DNA of 64,000 nucleotides from Paraburkholderia bannensis NBRC 103871 (GCF_000685015.1 NZ_BAYA01000018.1:62001-126000); one strand, 5' to 3'. Positions 1-8,598 are shown, counted from the first letter of the stretch. The notes: generated by a model not told the origin, from the sequence alone. Made by a program: numbers and translations.

Positions 1-235
1 ACGCGACGTGCTGCGCACGCTCGGCAGTCGAAAAGATGGGGACGTTCATGTCCCAGCGGCCTTCCTGTACACCGGACAGAAACTCGCCGAACGAGGTCAG
101 CTGAAATTCGATGGCCGAGACACCGATTGCTCGAAGCACGACTTCAGCCAGTTCAATGTCTGCACCTGTCGGAACCCCGTCTTCGCCAGTGCCGTAAAAA
201 GGGGGTTCTTCGATATAAGCGACTCTGACCTTCAT
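1..235 (-). CDS. Family 3 solute-binding protein, partial (3' end off window)
   Basis: The first 78 residues are visible; the gene runs off the left edge. The opening (VAYIEEPPFYG, then GADIELAEVVL) is the first strand and ligand-clamp region of amino-acid-type binding proteins of ABC importers (SBP_bac_3). ATG at 235 has GGAG seven bases upstream. The binding domain begins at residue 2, so there is no signal peptide. An in-frame ATG 39 bases upstream would add only a short non-hydrophobic stretch. The gene follows the aminotransferase on the same strand after about 110 bases, which suggests joint use of an amino-acid substrate. Without export it could be a cytoplasmic binding domain or a misplaced start. 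Family call is firm; ligand unknown. Confidence 0.7.
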   Translation of the reverse strand, partial: MKVRVAYIEEPPFYGTGEDGVPTGADIELAEVVLRAIGVSAIEFQLTSFGEFLSGVQEGRWDMNVPIFSTAERAQHVA

Positions 236-345
236 GGCTCTACTCCGCGTATTAAGGGGTGAAAGGGTTGGCATTGCGTAACCAAACCGGTGGATCGCTT
301 TGGGGCAATGCCGCCTGAGCGCTTCATTGCAACGCGCTCCGGCTG

Positions 346-1578
346 TCAGGCTGCAACCGCGTCCAGCGCCGACGAGAGCGCAGACAGCGCAGAGCCCAGG
401 CGCTCGGGCGGCAGGTAACCAAAACCAAGTCGGAACACCCGACTGCTTTCACCAAACCATGCGCCCGATGCAAGCTGCAGGTCGTAATCAGGCAATCCAT
501 CCCAGAACCGCGAGACTGCTCCATCGTCGAATACGTCGGACCGCAGACGCAGGCAGCACAACGCACCGGCATCTGGCCTCACCCACTCGATACGCTTGTG
601 TTCGCCCGCGCACCAGACCGCCAGTTCCCCGAGGGCGCCGGCAAGCAGCCGACGTCGCGATGCGAGTACATCGTCCCGGTGGCGCAGCAAGACCGCGGCG
701 AGCGTCTCATCGAGTACCGAACCCGAGATCACGGTATTCATCTTGGCGACGGTCAAACGTGCGCGAAGATCGGCGTTCGCTACCGTGAGCCAGCCCGTCC
801 TCAAACCTGGTGCACCGAGCGCCTTGGAGACCGATGCACCGGTGACGATGCGCGGATCGAACGCGGCGAAACTGTCGAGCGCGGCATGTTCACCGTAGGT
901 GGCTTCGCGGTAGGTTTCGTCGATGAAAAGTATCGCTTCCGGGGAATGCTTTTTCATCAAGGCAAGAAGCTTCTCGATGTCCGCGCGCGTCACCTGAACG
1001 CCGCTCGGATTCTGCGGTGAAGCGATGCTGACGAGCCGCGTCTTCGGCGACAGGTTCGCCTCGATCTGCTCCAGGTCGAGCCGATAGCCGCTCTCGAACG
1101 ACAGGCGCACCTCGCGGACGTTCACGCCGACACCGAGCAGGCTGTCGCGACTCGGCGGAAAGCATGGCGTCGCGAGCACGGCCTCATCACCCGGCCGGCA
1201 GACTTCGAACGCCAGAAGGAAGAGCGCAAGCGCGGTGCCCTGCGTCGTGATGATCTGCTCAGCCGGAACCTTGCAGACCTCTGCAATGGCCTCACGGAGT
1301 TCGATTGCCCCTGCGGATCTGGAGTAGCCAAGTTTCAGTTTCCGGATGCGCTCGATTCCGGCCAGATCCAGGAGTTCGCCCACCGTCAGATCCTGCGAGG
1401 TGCTCTCCGCCAGGTTAAGCGGCCGATTCACATCGAGCAGGGAAATGATCTCGTTATAGGGAAATCGGCCGCGCCAATCGGGGGATGCCGACGCGTTCGA
1501 AGTTTCTGCGGGCGAACATCCTCGCAGGGTCTCGGCCGCACTCAGGCCCGGTCGCAGGGAACGATTCGGGGCAGACAT
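346..1578 (-). CDS. Class I/II PLP-dependent aminotransferase
   Basis: A 410-residue fold-type I aminotransferase. Visible landmarks are the substrate/PLP region SPQNPSG (Asn190), FIDETYREA (Asp220 and Tyr223), the Schiff-base lysine in SVSKALGAPGLR (Lys252) and the following Arg260. The frame stays open to 1743, but ATG 1578 has a clear GGAGC site and the extra 55 residues would overlap the divergent regulator. The first 40 residues (to about FPYNEI) look unstructured. It transfers an amino group between an amino acid and a 2-oxo acid; the substrate cannot be read. Divergent from a MocR regulator that itself carries an aminotransferase domain, the usual arrangement for PLP-linked amino-acid catabolism. 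A binding-protein gene follows. Confidence 0.85.
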   Translation of the reverse strand: MSAPNRSLRPGLSAAETLRGCSPAETSNASASPDWRGRFPYNEIISLLDVNRPLNLAESTSQDLTVGELLDLAGIERIRKLKLGYSRSAGAIELREAIAEVCKVPAEQIITTQGTALALFLLAFEVCRPGDEAVLATPCFPPSRDSLLGVGVNVREVRLSFESGYRLDLEQIEANLSPKTRLVSIASPQNPSGVQVTRADIEKLLALMKKHSPEAILFIDETYREATYGEHAALDSFAAFDPRIVTGASVSKALGAPGLRTGWLTVANADLRARLTVAKMNTVISGSVLDETLAAVLLRHRDDVLASRRRLLAGALGELAVWCAGEHKRIEWVRPDAGALCCLRLRSDVFDDGAVSRFWDGLPDYDLQLASGAWFGESSRVFRLGFGYLPPERLGSALSALSSALDAVAA

Positions 1579-1631
1579 CGGGGCTCCTTTGGTCGCAACA
1601 GGAATAGGCGCATCGTAGCGCTGTGCAGCCG

Positions 1632-1672
1632 ACCATAACAGCCACAATTTTCTGCTAATTGAACCATCACAG
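1632..1672. promoter_or_regulatory. Candidate MocR operator: direct repeat ACCATMACAG
   Basis: Two near-identical decamers, ACCATAACAG at 1632-1641 and ACCATCACAG at 1663-1672, lie in the same orientation 31 bases apart (about three helical turns) between the divergent aminotransferase and MocR genes. MocR regulators such as GabR and TauR are known to bind spaced direct repeats. Assignment to this regulator is inference from position and spacing. Confidence 0.5.
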
Positions 1673-1735
1673 TTTTGCTTGGCGAACCGGAAGGCACGGC
1701 TAGATAATGGAAGTTCCCAGGTCACGAGCGCTCCC

Positions 1736-3190
1736 GTGAACACGCCTACACCTTATCGTTACGAACAGCTGGCCGAGCTTATCGTCGGCATGATCGACAA
1801 TGGCGCACTGGCGCCAGGTATGCGCCTGCCCTCCGTGCGTGCGGTCAGCGAGCAACATCAGATCAGCATCTCGACGGCCCTGCAGGCATACCGTCTACTC
1901 GAAGATCGCGGTGTGCTTGTCGCGCGTCCTCAGTCGGGCTTCTACGTCGCGAGCGCGCACCGCGGCACCCTCGCATTGCCGTCGGCCTCTCGGCCGCGCG
2001 CGAAGGCGTCGACCGTTTCGATCAGCGGAGCCGTTGCAGCGCTGCTGGAGCACGCATCGAACTCGGCGCTCGTACCGCTGGGCTGCGCGGTGCCCGACAC
2101 CGCGCTGCTGCAATCGAAGCGGCTCGACCTCTCGCTCGCGCGCGCCGCGCGGCAGCACGGTACGCGCTACAACACCTATTGTTCGCCGCACGGCGAGCCG
2201 CGCCTGCGCCGTGAGATCGCAAAGCGCGCGATGCGCGTCGGGCACGCACTCTCGCCCGACGACGTGCTCGTGACTTGCGGCTGCACCGAGGCGCTCGCGC
2301 TCGCGCTTTCGGCTGTCGCCAGTCGCGGGGACACCATCGCGATCGAGTCGCCAACCTACTTTGGATTCCTTCATACAATTGAGATGCTCGGCCTGAAGGC
2401 ATTCGAGCTGCCGACGCACCCGACGCGCGGCATCGATGTCGGTGCGCTTACACGCCTGCTCGATACAGAACCCGTGGCGGCCTGTTTGCTCTCATCGAGC
2501 TTCAACAATCCGCTCGGCGCGACGATGGCCGAGGCCGACAAACGTGCACTCCTCGCGGTACTCGCCCGACATGCCGTACCGCTCATCGAAGACGACGTCT
2601 ACGGCGACATTTACTTCGGTCGTGAGCGGCCGAAGCCGTTTATCGCACTCGACGGCGGAGCCAATACGATCTACTGCAGCTCATTCTCGAAATCGCTTGC
2701 ACCCGGCTACCGGGTCGGTTGGATTGCAGCGGGCGCCTACTCGCAGCAAGTCATGGAGCGCAAGCTCGCGTTCAGTCTCTGCAGCCCCGTCTTGCCCCAG
2801 GTCGCGCTCGCGGACTTCCTCGAGAGTGGCGCCTACGATTCGCACCTCCGCGGTATCCGCAGGATCTTCGAAGAAAACCTGGCGCGCATGACTCGATCGA
2901 TCGAGGAAAGCTTCCCCTCGGACACGAAAGTCAGTCGGCCAGCAGGCGGATTTGTACTCTGGCTCGAATTGCCGAGGCGCTTCGATTCGCGGGCGCTCTT
3001 CGACGAGGCGCTTGAGCAAGGCATTTGCTTCGCACCCGGCGACGTCTTTTCTGCGAGCCGGCGCTTTCGCAACTGCCTGCGCCTGAGCGCCGGGCATGCC
3101 TGGGACAAGCGCATGGAAAACGGAGTCCGTCGCCTGGGCCGGCTCGCACACACGCTTCTCGCGCGCCAAACGGCGTTGGTGAACGAATAA
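1736..3190 (+). CDS. MocR-family (GntR-HTH/aminotransferase) transcriptional regulator
   Basis: The N-terminal winged helix of the GntR family (roughly residues 5-75, with LPSVRAVSE and the recognition segment ISISTALQAYRLL) is joined by a linker to a full class I aminotransferase-like domain. That domain has FNNPLGA, IEDDVYGD and the PLP lysine in SSFSKSLAPGYRVGW (about residue 319), so cofactor binding is likely. Length (484 from GTG 1736) fits the MocR/GabR/PdxR family. The frame stays open to TTG 1679, giving 503 residues; neither start has a strong ribosome site, and 1736 was preferred because the family domain begins just after it. Divergent from the aminotransferase it probably controls. 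Direct repeats suited to this family lie between the two genes. Confidence 0.85.
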   Translation: MNTPTPYRYEQLAELIVGMIDNGALAPGMRLPSVRAVSEQHQISISTALQAYRLLEDRGVLVARPQSGFYVASAHRGTLALPSASRPRAKASTVSISGAVAALLEHASNSALVPLGCAVPDTALLQSKRLDLSLARAARQHGTRYNTYCSPHGEPRLRREIAKRAMRVGHALSPDDVLVTCGCTEALALALSAVASRGDTIAIESPTYFGFLHTIEMLGLKAFELPTHPTRGIDVGALTRLLDTEPVAACLLSSSFNNPLGATMAEADKRALLAVLARHAVPLIEDDVYGDIYFGRERPKPFIALDGGANTIYCSSFSKSLAPGYRVGWIAAGAYSQQVMERKLAFSLCSPVLPQVALADFLESGAYDSHLRGIRRIFEENLARMTRSIEESFPSDTKVSRPAGGFVLWLELPRRFDSRALFDEALEQGICFAPGDVFSASRRFRNCLRLSAGHAWDKRMENGVRRLGRLAHTLLARQTALVNE

Positions 3191-3385
3191 GTTTGTGACG
3201 ACAGAGAGCTTGATGGCTGGAGAGGAGATGCAAGCTCAAATGCCTGTACAAATCAACAATGACAAGGATCAGGGGCAGCGGAACCCACGGACGCTATTGG
3301 GCCTTCCTGGCGACGCCGCAATGTCAACAGTGACATGAGCGAAGCCCCAGTGAAAACCTAACCGGTCAGGCGCGAGTTCGAACGG
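3191..3385. other. Intergenic tail between convergent genes
   Basis: Space between the end of the MocR gene and the stop of the truncated hydratase. A short plus-strand frame at about 3229-3338 has no recognisable family and no clear ribosome site. The missing C-terminal half of the hydratase could not be found here in any frame on a partial reading. Confidence 0.3.
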
Positions 3386-3883
3386 CTAAAATTCCGACTG
3401 CTTGAATGGTTCCGCGCTATCCATCCAGTCAGCTGTGATCCTGGCGCTCGGCGATGCACTATCGTCTTCAATTGCGACAAACGCGCTTTCGATCATCGTT
3501 AGTGGTTCAAACCTTTCTATCGCAGGCGATACACTGCGACCGAATCGAAATGCTATCTCGGTCTCCAGGGTAGCTGTCATTCCGACGGGAAACATCAATA
3601 CGCCGCCTGAATCGATAATCCTCGACTCGATCAGCGTTCCGAATGCGGGCACATTCGGATGGTCGCCGCGGAGCCCCCGCGGAGATGCGCCAGCAATCTT
3701 CCACCCTGCGGCTTTCTCACCCGTACGCTCGATGAAGCGTGCCTGAGCGGCATAAGCTTCCTCAAGCGAACCGGGGCGACTGCCAAGAGGTAGATCACTG
3801 AGCCTCAATCCTGTTTTCCAGGCCCGTTCCAGATGCGTGGCGGCGATATCGAGGTCGACGGGTATGTTTGACACCTCAGACAT
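3386..3883 (-). pseudogene. Truncated 2-keto-4-pentenoate hydratase / fumarylacetoacetase-fold protein
   Basis: A 165-residue product resembling the N-terminal and central part of the hydratase/decarboxylase family (MhpD, HpaH), which is normally about 260 residues. Seen in order: AYAAQARFIERTGEKAAGWKIA near residue 45, TLIESRI, then ETEIAFRFG (metal-site glutamates) and a segment VAIEDDSAS where full-length proteins continue into the conserved D-N-A-S stretch. It then ends abruptly with SEF and a TAG stop, so about 90 C-terminal residues are missing. Its ATG overlaps the end of the MFS gene by eight bases, so the two were built as one operon. Probably a decayed enzyme that acted on the transported compound. 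A short functional version cannot be excluded. Confidence 0.6.
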
Positions 3884-5192
3884 CCCTGGAACGAAGTTCT
3901 TGCGGGAAAACCCAAAGCGCGATTGCCACGCACAACATACACAACGCGACGATCGCGTAAAGCGCAGGCGTCGTGCTGCCCGTCAAATCACTGATCCGGC
4001 CCACCATGATCGGGCTAACGATACCGCCCATCTGACCGATCGAATTGATCAGCGCGATCCCGCCCGCCGCCCCGACGCCAGTGACAACTTTCGGTGGCAT
4101 CGTCCAGAACGCGGGAATTGTCGTCAGCATTCCGACGCCAAGGATCGTCAGAGAGAGAACAAGAGGCAACGTTTCATGTGCAAATATGCCCGCACCCAGG
4201 AAGCCAATCGCGGTAAGCGACATGCACCCGGCAAAGACCAGTCGACGGTTCCCGCTGCGATCGCCCAGCTTGCCCATTACCATCATCGCAATGCCGCCTA
4301 CGAGATACGGAAGCGCCGTGTACAGGCCAATCGTTGTCGCATCGCGAACCCCCGACGAGCGCAGTAGTTGCGGCATCCAGAAGTTCATACCGTACGACGC
4401 GATCTGGACAAGGAAATACGCCACGGCAAGGATCAGGAATGCGGGCGACTTCAATGCGCCAAGAAAGGAGTGACTGACGACTTTCCTGGCGTCTGCATCC
4501 AGTTTTGAGCGCAGGAGCCGCTTTTCACTGTCGCTGAGCCACTTGGCATCTTCTACCCGATCGTCGAACCGGAACAGCACAATGATCCCAAGCAGCACGC
4601 AGGGCAAGCCGCCAATGAGGAAGATCCAGTGCCATGCGAGCACTCCGGCAACACCGTCGAAGTGACCAAGAATGAAGCCGGACAAGGGCGCACCGAGAAC
4701 GCCCGAGAATGCCAGCGCCAGGAAAAGCAGTCCGCTCACACGGCCTCGCTGTTTGGCCGGAAACCAGGTAGAAAGATAGTAAAGGACGCCAGGAGCAAAT
4801 CCAGCTTCCATCGCACCGATGATGAACCGGGCAACATAGAATTGCGTTTCGCTTCTCACGAACACCATGCTCGCGGTTGCAATGCCCCACGAGATCATGA
4901 TGCGTGCAATCCACTTTCGCGGCCCGACGCGGTAAAGAAACAGATTGCTGGGCACCTCACAGGCGACGTAGCCGACAACAAAGAGTGCTGCGCCGAGACC
5001 ATAAGCGGTATCGCTCAGGGCCAACTCTTTTTGCAGGTGAAACTTTGCGAAGCTGATGTTGATCCGATCGAACCAAGCGAACAGGTAGCAGATAATAACA
5101 AGTGGGATCACGCGAAGTTTTACCTTCAGCATGAGCGCCGACTCGGCATCGCGCATTTCTGCGCCTCCATCCAATGCCTTATTGATGAGCAT
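3876..5192 (-). CDS. MFS transporter, anion:cation symporter (ACS) family
   Basis: 438 residues with the 12-helix layout of the major facilitator superfamily. The signature FAWFDRINISFAK at the end of helix 1 and GPRKWIARIM in loop 2-3 are typical of the phthalate/tartrate/hexuronate ACS branch that imports organic acids with protons. AGFAPGVLYYLSTWFP (helix 4) is also characteristic. The start at 5192 has an AGGGGGAG site six bases upstream. It overlaps the truncated hydratase downstream and lies 310 bases after the ketopantoate-reductase-like gene on the same strand, placing it in a LysR-led catabolic group. Substrate not readable; a hydroxy- or dicarboxylic acid would suit the neighbouring dehydrogenase. 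Confidence 0.85.
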   Translation of the reverse strand: MLINKALDGGAEMRDAESALMLKVKLRVIPLVIICYLFAWFDRINISFAKFHLQKELALSDTAYGLGAALFVVGYVACEVPSNLFLYRVGPRKWIARIMISWGIATASMVFVRSETQFYVARFIIGAMEAGFAPGVLYYLSTWFPAKQRGRVSGLLFLALAFSGVLGAPLSGFILGHFDGVAGVLAWHWIFLIGGLPCVLLGIIVLFRFDDRVEDAKWLSDSEKRLLRSKLDADARKVVSHSFLGALKSPAFLILAVAYFLVQIASYGMNFWMPQLLRSSGVRDATTIGLYTALPYLVGGIAMMVMGKLGDRSGNRRLVFAGCMSLTAIGFLGAGIFAHETLPLVLSLTILGVGMLTTIPAFWTMPPKVVTGVGAAGGIALINSIGQMGGIVSPIMVGRISDLTGSTTPALYAIVALCMLCVAIALWVFPQELRSRDV

Positions 5193-5502
5193 ATGCTCCC
5201 CCTTCTGTCTCGGTAAAGGGTGGTTGCCGCAACGTTTTGCGTGCAGCGTCCGTGACGATGTACCCGGGTTCTTCCAGGATGATCAGATTGACGCAGGTCA
5301 GCACCGAAAGCACTCACCACCCGCGCTTGAGAGCGCGCGATGCGACTGCCTTGGTGTGCCTGCCGTTCTAGGTGGGCTGGGGGTTCATAAGTGTCTCCAA
5401 CTGGGTCGTCTTTTTAATATTTATTTGAGCGTGACCGGGTAGGCGTGAGAGTTACTCCCCACGCCCACGTACTATCAACCATCAAGTACAGATGGCGCGG
5501 CT
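5193..5502. other. Gene-free spacer with possible gene scars
   Basis: 310 bases between two same-strand genes with no full gene. On the minus strand a good ribosome site (GGAGACACTT) precedes an ATG near 5389 whose frame closes after six codons (MNPQPT). Nearer the MFS gene, a 42-codon minus-strand frame ending at 5179 (containing IILEEPGYIV and TDAARKTL) overlaps the MFS start by 14 bases and resembles the end of a gene. The two pieces could be the start and tail of a deleted gene. No promoter was recognised with confidence. Confidence 0.3.
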
Positions 5503-6429
5503 TTAGTCTGTGAAACCCGCTTCGCGGGCCTTGATGATGCCGACCACAGTGTCGTTGACCGGGGTAGGAACACCGTATTTACGCCCTTCGCGCGAGATTG
5601 ATCCGTTGATCGCATCGACTTCGCCACGACGACGCAGGTTGTAGTCGAGGAGCATCGAAGGGCGCGCATTGGGGATCTTGCTGCCCAGCTTGCGGATATG
5701 CTCGATCGGGTCGCCCACATCAAGGTGGATGCCGGCCGCCTTCGCAACTGCAATTGCCTCTTCTGCGGCCCCCTTTGCAACGCTCCATGCGTTGGGGTTG
5801 CCCATGACTTCGCCGATCGTCATGCCTGTCGCGCAGGTCGTGCCCGAGAACGCGACGTTCATGATCAGCTTCTCCCAAACCATCTGGTCGATGTCGTCGA
5901 AGATCGCAACCTTGAATCCCGACGAACGCCAGATCTCTGCGGATTGTTCGAGGTCTTCCTTCGGCAGACCACGGTACGCCCCGAAGCGAATCATTTCCAT
6001 GCCGTTGTGGTGAGCGTGGCCCGGAGCGCGGATTGACGCACCAAAGCCGCCGACAACGCCCACAGCGATGCGATTTTCGCCAAGAATCGCTGCCGCCTTT
6101 TCAGCCGACCCAAGCCCGTTCTGGATTGTTTGCACAACCGTATTTGGGCCGAGGAGCTGCTCGCAGGAGCGCGCGGCCGCTTCAACGTCGAAAGCTTTGG
6201 TTGCGATGATGACCAGATCGCAGACACCGATCCCAGCCGTTGTCGTGCTCGCGTGGATAGGGACTGTGCGATCCCCGCTGGCGCCTTCGACCCGCAGACC
6301 TTTCTCCTGCATCGCGGCAACGTGATCGGGCCAGAGGCTGATTGCGTGAACTTCGTGGCCTGCGCTGACCATGAGACCGGCGTACACCGAACCCATCGCG
6401 CCGCTGCCGACGATTGCTACCTTTGCCAT
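5503..6429 (-). CDS. Ketopantoate reductase family (ApbA/PanE-like) 2-oxoacid reductase
   Basis: 308 residues with an N-terminal Rossmann domain (VAIVGSGAMGSVYAG, GxGxxG at residues 8-13) and the C-terminal helical ApbA domain. VWEKLIMNVAFS holds the family catalytic lysine, and RPSMLLDYNLRRRGEVDAINGS is the conserved C-terminal block. The family reduces 2-oxo acids such as 2-dehydropantoate with NADPH. In this catabolic cluster it is more likely to serve the local pathway than coenzyme A synthesis. ATG 6429 has an AGGAG site, and the gene lies 11 bases after the isopropylmalate-dehydrogenase-like gene, so the two are surely cotranscribed. The true substrate is unknown, so no panE symbol is given. 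Confidence 0.85.
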   Translation of the reverse strand: MAKVAIVGSGAMGSVYAGLMVSAGHEVHAISLWPDHVAAMQEKGLRVEGASGDRTVPIHASTTTAGIGVCDLVIIATKAFDVEAAARSCEQLLGPNTVVQTIQNGLGSAEKAAAILGENRIAVGVVGGFGASIRAPGHAHHNGMEMIRFGAYRGLPKEDLEQSAEIWRSSGFKVAIFDDIDQMVWEKLIMNVAFSGTTCATGMTIGEVMGNPNAWSVAKGAAEEAIAVAKAAGIHLDVGDPIEHIRKLGSKIPNARPSMLLDYNLRRRGEVDAINGSISREGRKYGVPTPVNDTVVGIIKAREAGFTD

Positions 6430-6440
6430 GATCGGACTCC

Positions 6441-7520
6441 TTATGCGCTCAGCGCTGCGACAACGGCTTTCGTCACGCTTTCGGTGTTGCTGTCGCCGCC
6501 GATATCCGGCGTACGCGGGCCCGCCAGAAGCACCTTGGCCGTTGCGTTGCGAATGGCGGCAGCAACCTGCGCGCAACGCTTGTCGTCGTGCTGCTGTGCG
6601 AGCCATTCGAGCATCATTGCGGCGGAAAGGATCGTTGCGACAGGGTTGGCAATGTTCTTTCCGCTGATATCCGGTGCGCTGCCGTGGCTCGGCTGGAAGA
6701 TGCCGTGTTTCAGGCTGACGTCACCGGAGGGTGCGACGCCCAGGCCACCCACTACCCCAGCCGCGATCTCCGAGGTGATATCCCCGAAGACGTTTTCCGT
6801 CACCACGACGTCGTAGCGCTCGGGGTTCGTGACGAACATCATTGAGCCCGCATCGATATACAGACGCGCCGAGCCGATATCCGGGTGGCGCTCCGCGACT
6901 TCGTCAAAGACCTTGCGCAGGAAAGCGTTGCTGCGCAGAACGTTCGACTTGTCGAGCAGAGTCACATGACCCGGCGTGCCGTGCGTCGCGCGACGTTGCT
7001 TCGCCTGCTCGAAAGCGAGTTCGAACAGCTTTTCGCTGGTAGCACGGGTGATGGTGAGTCGATCGCTCACCGCCTCGTCGCTCGGTTCGAGCTTGTCATG
7101 GCGCCCGGCGAACAGACCTTCCGTCGTTTCGCGGATCACCAGCATGTTGACCTTGTCCGCCTTCACGCGGCTCGGAACGCCCGGAAACAGTTCGCACGGG
7201 CGCAGGCTTGCGAACAGGCCATAGCGCTCGCGAAGGTCGATTTGCGGCGCGATCTCGGTGCCGTCTGCCTTTCGAACAGTGGGCAGTCCCATCGCACCGA
7301 GCAAAACCGCATCCGCCTGGCCAACGGCTTCCATGTCGGCCTCCGACATGGATTCGCCAGTACGCTGATACAGGCCAGCACCCGCTTCATAGCGGGTGTA
7401 GGCGAGCTTGAGATCGGCGTGGTCTGCGGCGGCGGTCAGAACGCGCACGGCGGCATCCACAACTTCGGGGCCAATGCCATCGCCGGGCAGCAATGCGATT
7501 TCGTAGTGGGCTTTGCTCAT
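6441..7520 (-). CDS. Isocitrate/isopropylmalate dehydrogenase family, tartrate/D-malate dehydrogenase-like
   Basis: A 359-residue NAD(P)-dependent beta-decarboxylating dehydrogenase. Motifs in order are LLPGDGIGPEVV (nucleotide fold start), LRERYGLFASLRP (substrate arginines), VIRETTEGLFAGRH, LLDKSNVLRSN, and YDVVVTENVFGDITSEIA (metal aspartates). GSAPDISGKNIANP closes the active site. The ETTEGLF sequence departs from the LeuB-type ELTGGIYFG, pointing to the branch acting on tartrate, D-malate or related 2-hydroxy acids. The start at 7520 is preceded by GGAGACAAGTG. First gene of the operon with the reductase; a palindrome lies about 26 bases upstream and a LysR gene beyond it. Substrate is inferred only. 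Confidence 0.85.
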   Translation of the reverse strand: MSKAHYEIALLPGDGIGPEVVDAAVRVLTAAADHADLKLAYTRYEAGAGLYQRTGESMSEADMEAVGQADAVLLGAMGLPTVRKADGTEIAPQIDLRERYGLFASLRPCELFPGVPSRVKADKVNMLVIRETTEGLFAGRHDKLEPSDEAVSDRLTITRATSEKLFELAFEQAKQRRATHGTPGHVTLLDKSNVLRSNAFLRKVFDEVAERHPDIGSARLYIDAGSMMFVTNPERYDVVVTENVFGDITSEIAAGVVGGLGVAPSGDVSLKHGIFQPSHGSAPDISGKNIANPVATILSAAMMLEWLAQQHDDKRCAQVAAAIRNATAKVLLAGPRTPDIGGDSNTESVTKAVVAALSA

Positions 7521-7537
7521 CACTTGTCTCCAGAAAG

Positions 7538-7555
7538 ATTTGATGTGGATCAAAT
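7538..7555. promoter_or_regulatory. Palindrome ATTTGAT-N4-ATCAAAT upstream of the dehydrogenase
   Basis: A perfect seven-base inverted repeat, ATTTGAT at 7538-7544 and ATCAAAT at 7549-7555, spaced by GTGG. Its core TTGAT-N4-ATCAA is the FNR/Anr consensus. The same bases also contain a T-N11-A LysR-type box, and a LysR gene lies immediately upstream. Which factor binds cannot be settled from sequence. Confidence 0.5.
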
Positions 7556-7614
7556 GATGGTCAATGTCGCGCCGCCCGTGAATTAGTCTTTGGCGAGTCA
7601 GCCGTAACGAACCG

Positions 7615-8535
7615 TTATGGCTGAAATTTAGTTTTTCGCCTCCTTGCAGCGGCTCTGTCCTGCAGATGACTGACAAGCGCTTCCGCCGCGGGGGAAAGGC
7701 TTTCGCGGTTCCGGATCGCAATCCCCAGCCTGCGTCGCGCCCATGGTTCAGCCAGCGAAACCTCCGTCACGCCCAGGCGTCGGACAAAAAGCTTTGTGAG
7801 ACTTCGCGGCGCAATGGCGATACCGAGTCCCGCCGACACCATCAAACACAGCGCGTCGTAGCCCGTGACCTGAATGCGCAGGCGGAAGTCCTTCTGGAGC
7901 CGGTTCGCGACCTGTGTAAGCTGCGTGTTGATCGCGCTTCCCGTGCGCAGGCCCACAAAATCCCAGGCCAGCGTTTCTTCGAAACGAACGCTTTTCTTTC
8001 CCGCAAGCGGATGGTCGCGGCGAACAACGACGCTTAGCTCATCCTCTTCATAAGAAAGCGTTTCCACCGCCTCCGCATGGGGTTCCACCGTGAAGATCCC
8101 GACATCAGCGGCGTTTTCCGCGACCGCCCGGAGCGTCACGAGGCTATTACGCTCTTCAAGCCGGACTTCGACAGCCGGATGCCCCTCAAGGAATGTCGAA
8201 AGGTCGTCCGGAAGAAATTGCGTGATTGCAGAAATGTTCGAGAACACGCGGATCTGTCCTCGTGTTCCCGACGCGTAGTCCAGCATTTCCGTGTGGATAT
8301 CGTCCAGATAGTTGACCGCGCGTCGGGACAGATTCAACAGCGCATAGCCCGCCGCTGTCGGCTCAATGCCCTTGTGGTGCCGGGTCAGCAGCGTGGTTCT
8401 GAGAGATTCCTCAAGCGCGCTGATACGTTTGCTGATCGCCGGGGCCGCGATATGCTCGCGCTCCGCCGCCGCAGCGATGCTGCCTTCTTCGACGACCGCG
8501 ATAAAAAGGCTCAAGGAAACAGGATCAAGCTTCAT
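7615..8535 (-). CDS. LysR-family transcriptional regulator
   Basis: 306 residues with an N-terminal winged helix (LSLFIAVVEEGSIAAAAER, then the recognition helix APAISKRISALEESL, residues 8-45) and a periplasmic-binding-like effector domain from about residue 90 (GQIRVFSNISAITQFLP). It lies 94 bases upstream of the dehydrogenase/reductase pair on the same strand rather than divergent, so it may be read through into them or have its own promoter. It is the most likely regulator of the 3386-7520 group. The domain call is certain; the effector and target are inferred. Confidence 0.85.
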   Translation of the reverse strand: MKLDPVSLSLFIAVVEEGSIAAAAEREHIAAPAISKRISALEESLRTTLLTRHHKGIEPTAAGYALLNLSRRAVNYLDDIHTEMLDYASGTRGQIRVFSNISAITQFLPDDLSTFLEGHPAVEVRLEERNSLVTLRAVAENAADVGIFTVEPHAEAVETLSYEEDELSVVVRRDHPLAGKKSVRFEETLAWDFVGLRTGSAINTQLTQVANRLQKDFRLRIQVTGYDALCLMVSAGLGIAIAPRSLTKLFVRRLGVTEVSLAEPWARRRLGIAIRNRESLSPAAEALVSHLQDRAAARRRKTKFQP

Positions 8536-8598
8536 GTTCGAAGATGTGCAGGAAATGGATCGAAAACAATCGGCATGGCAATCCGCTTAACAGCCGCA

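Noticed and set aside
3229..3338. Short plus-strand frame after the MocR gene considered as an insertion-sequence scar
   Set aside because: No inverted terminal repeats, target duplications or transposase motif.
5440..5480. Terminator after the reductase-like gene
   Set aside because: GGCGTG/CACGCC can pair but no T-run follows on the minus strand.
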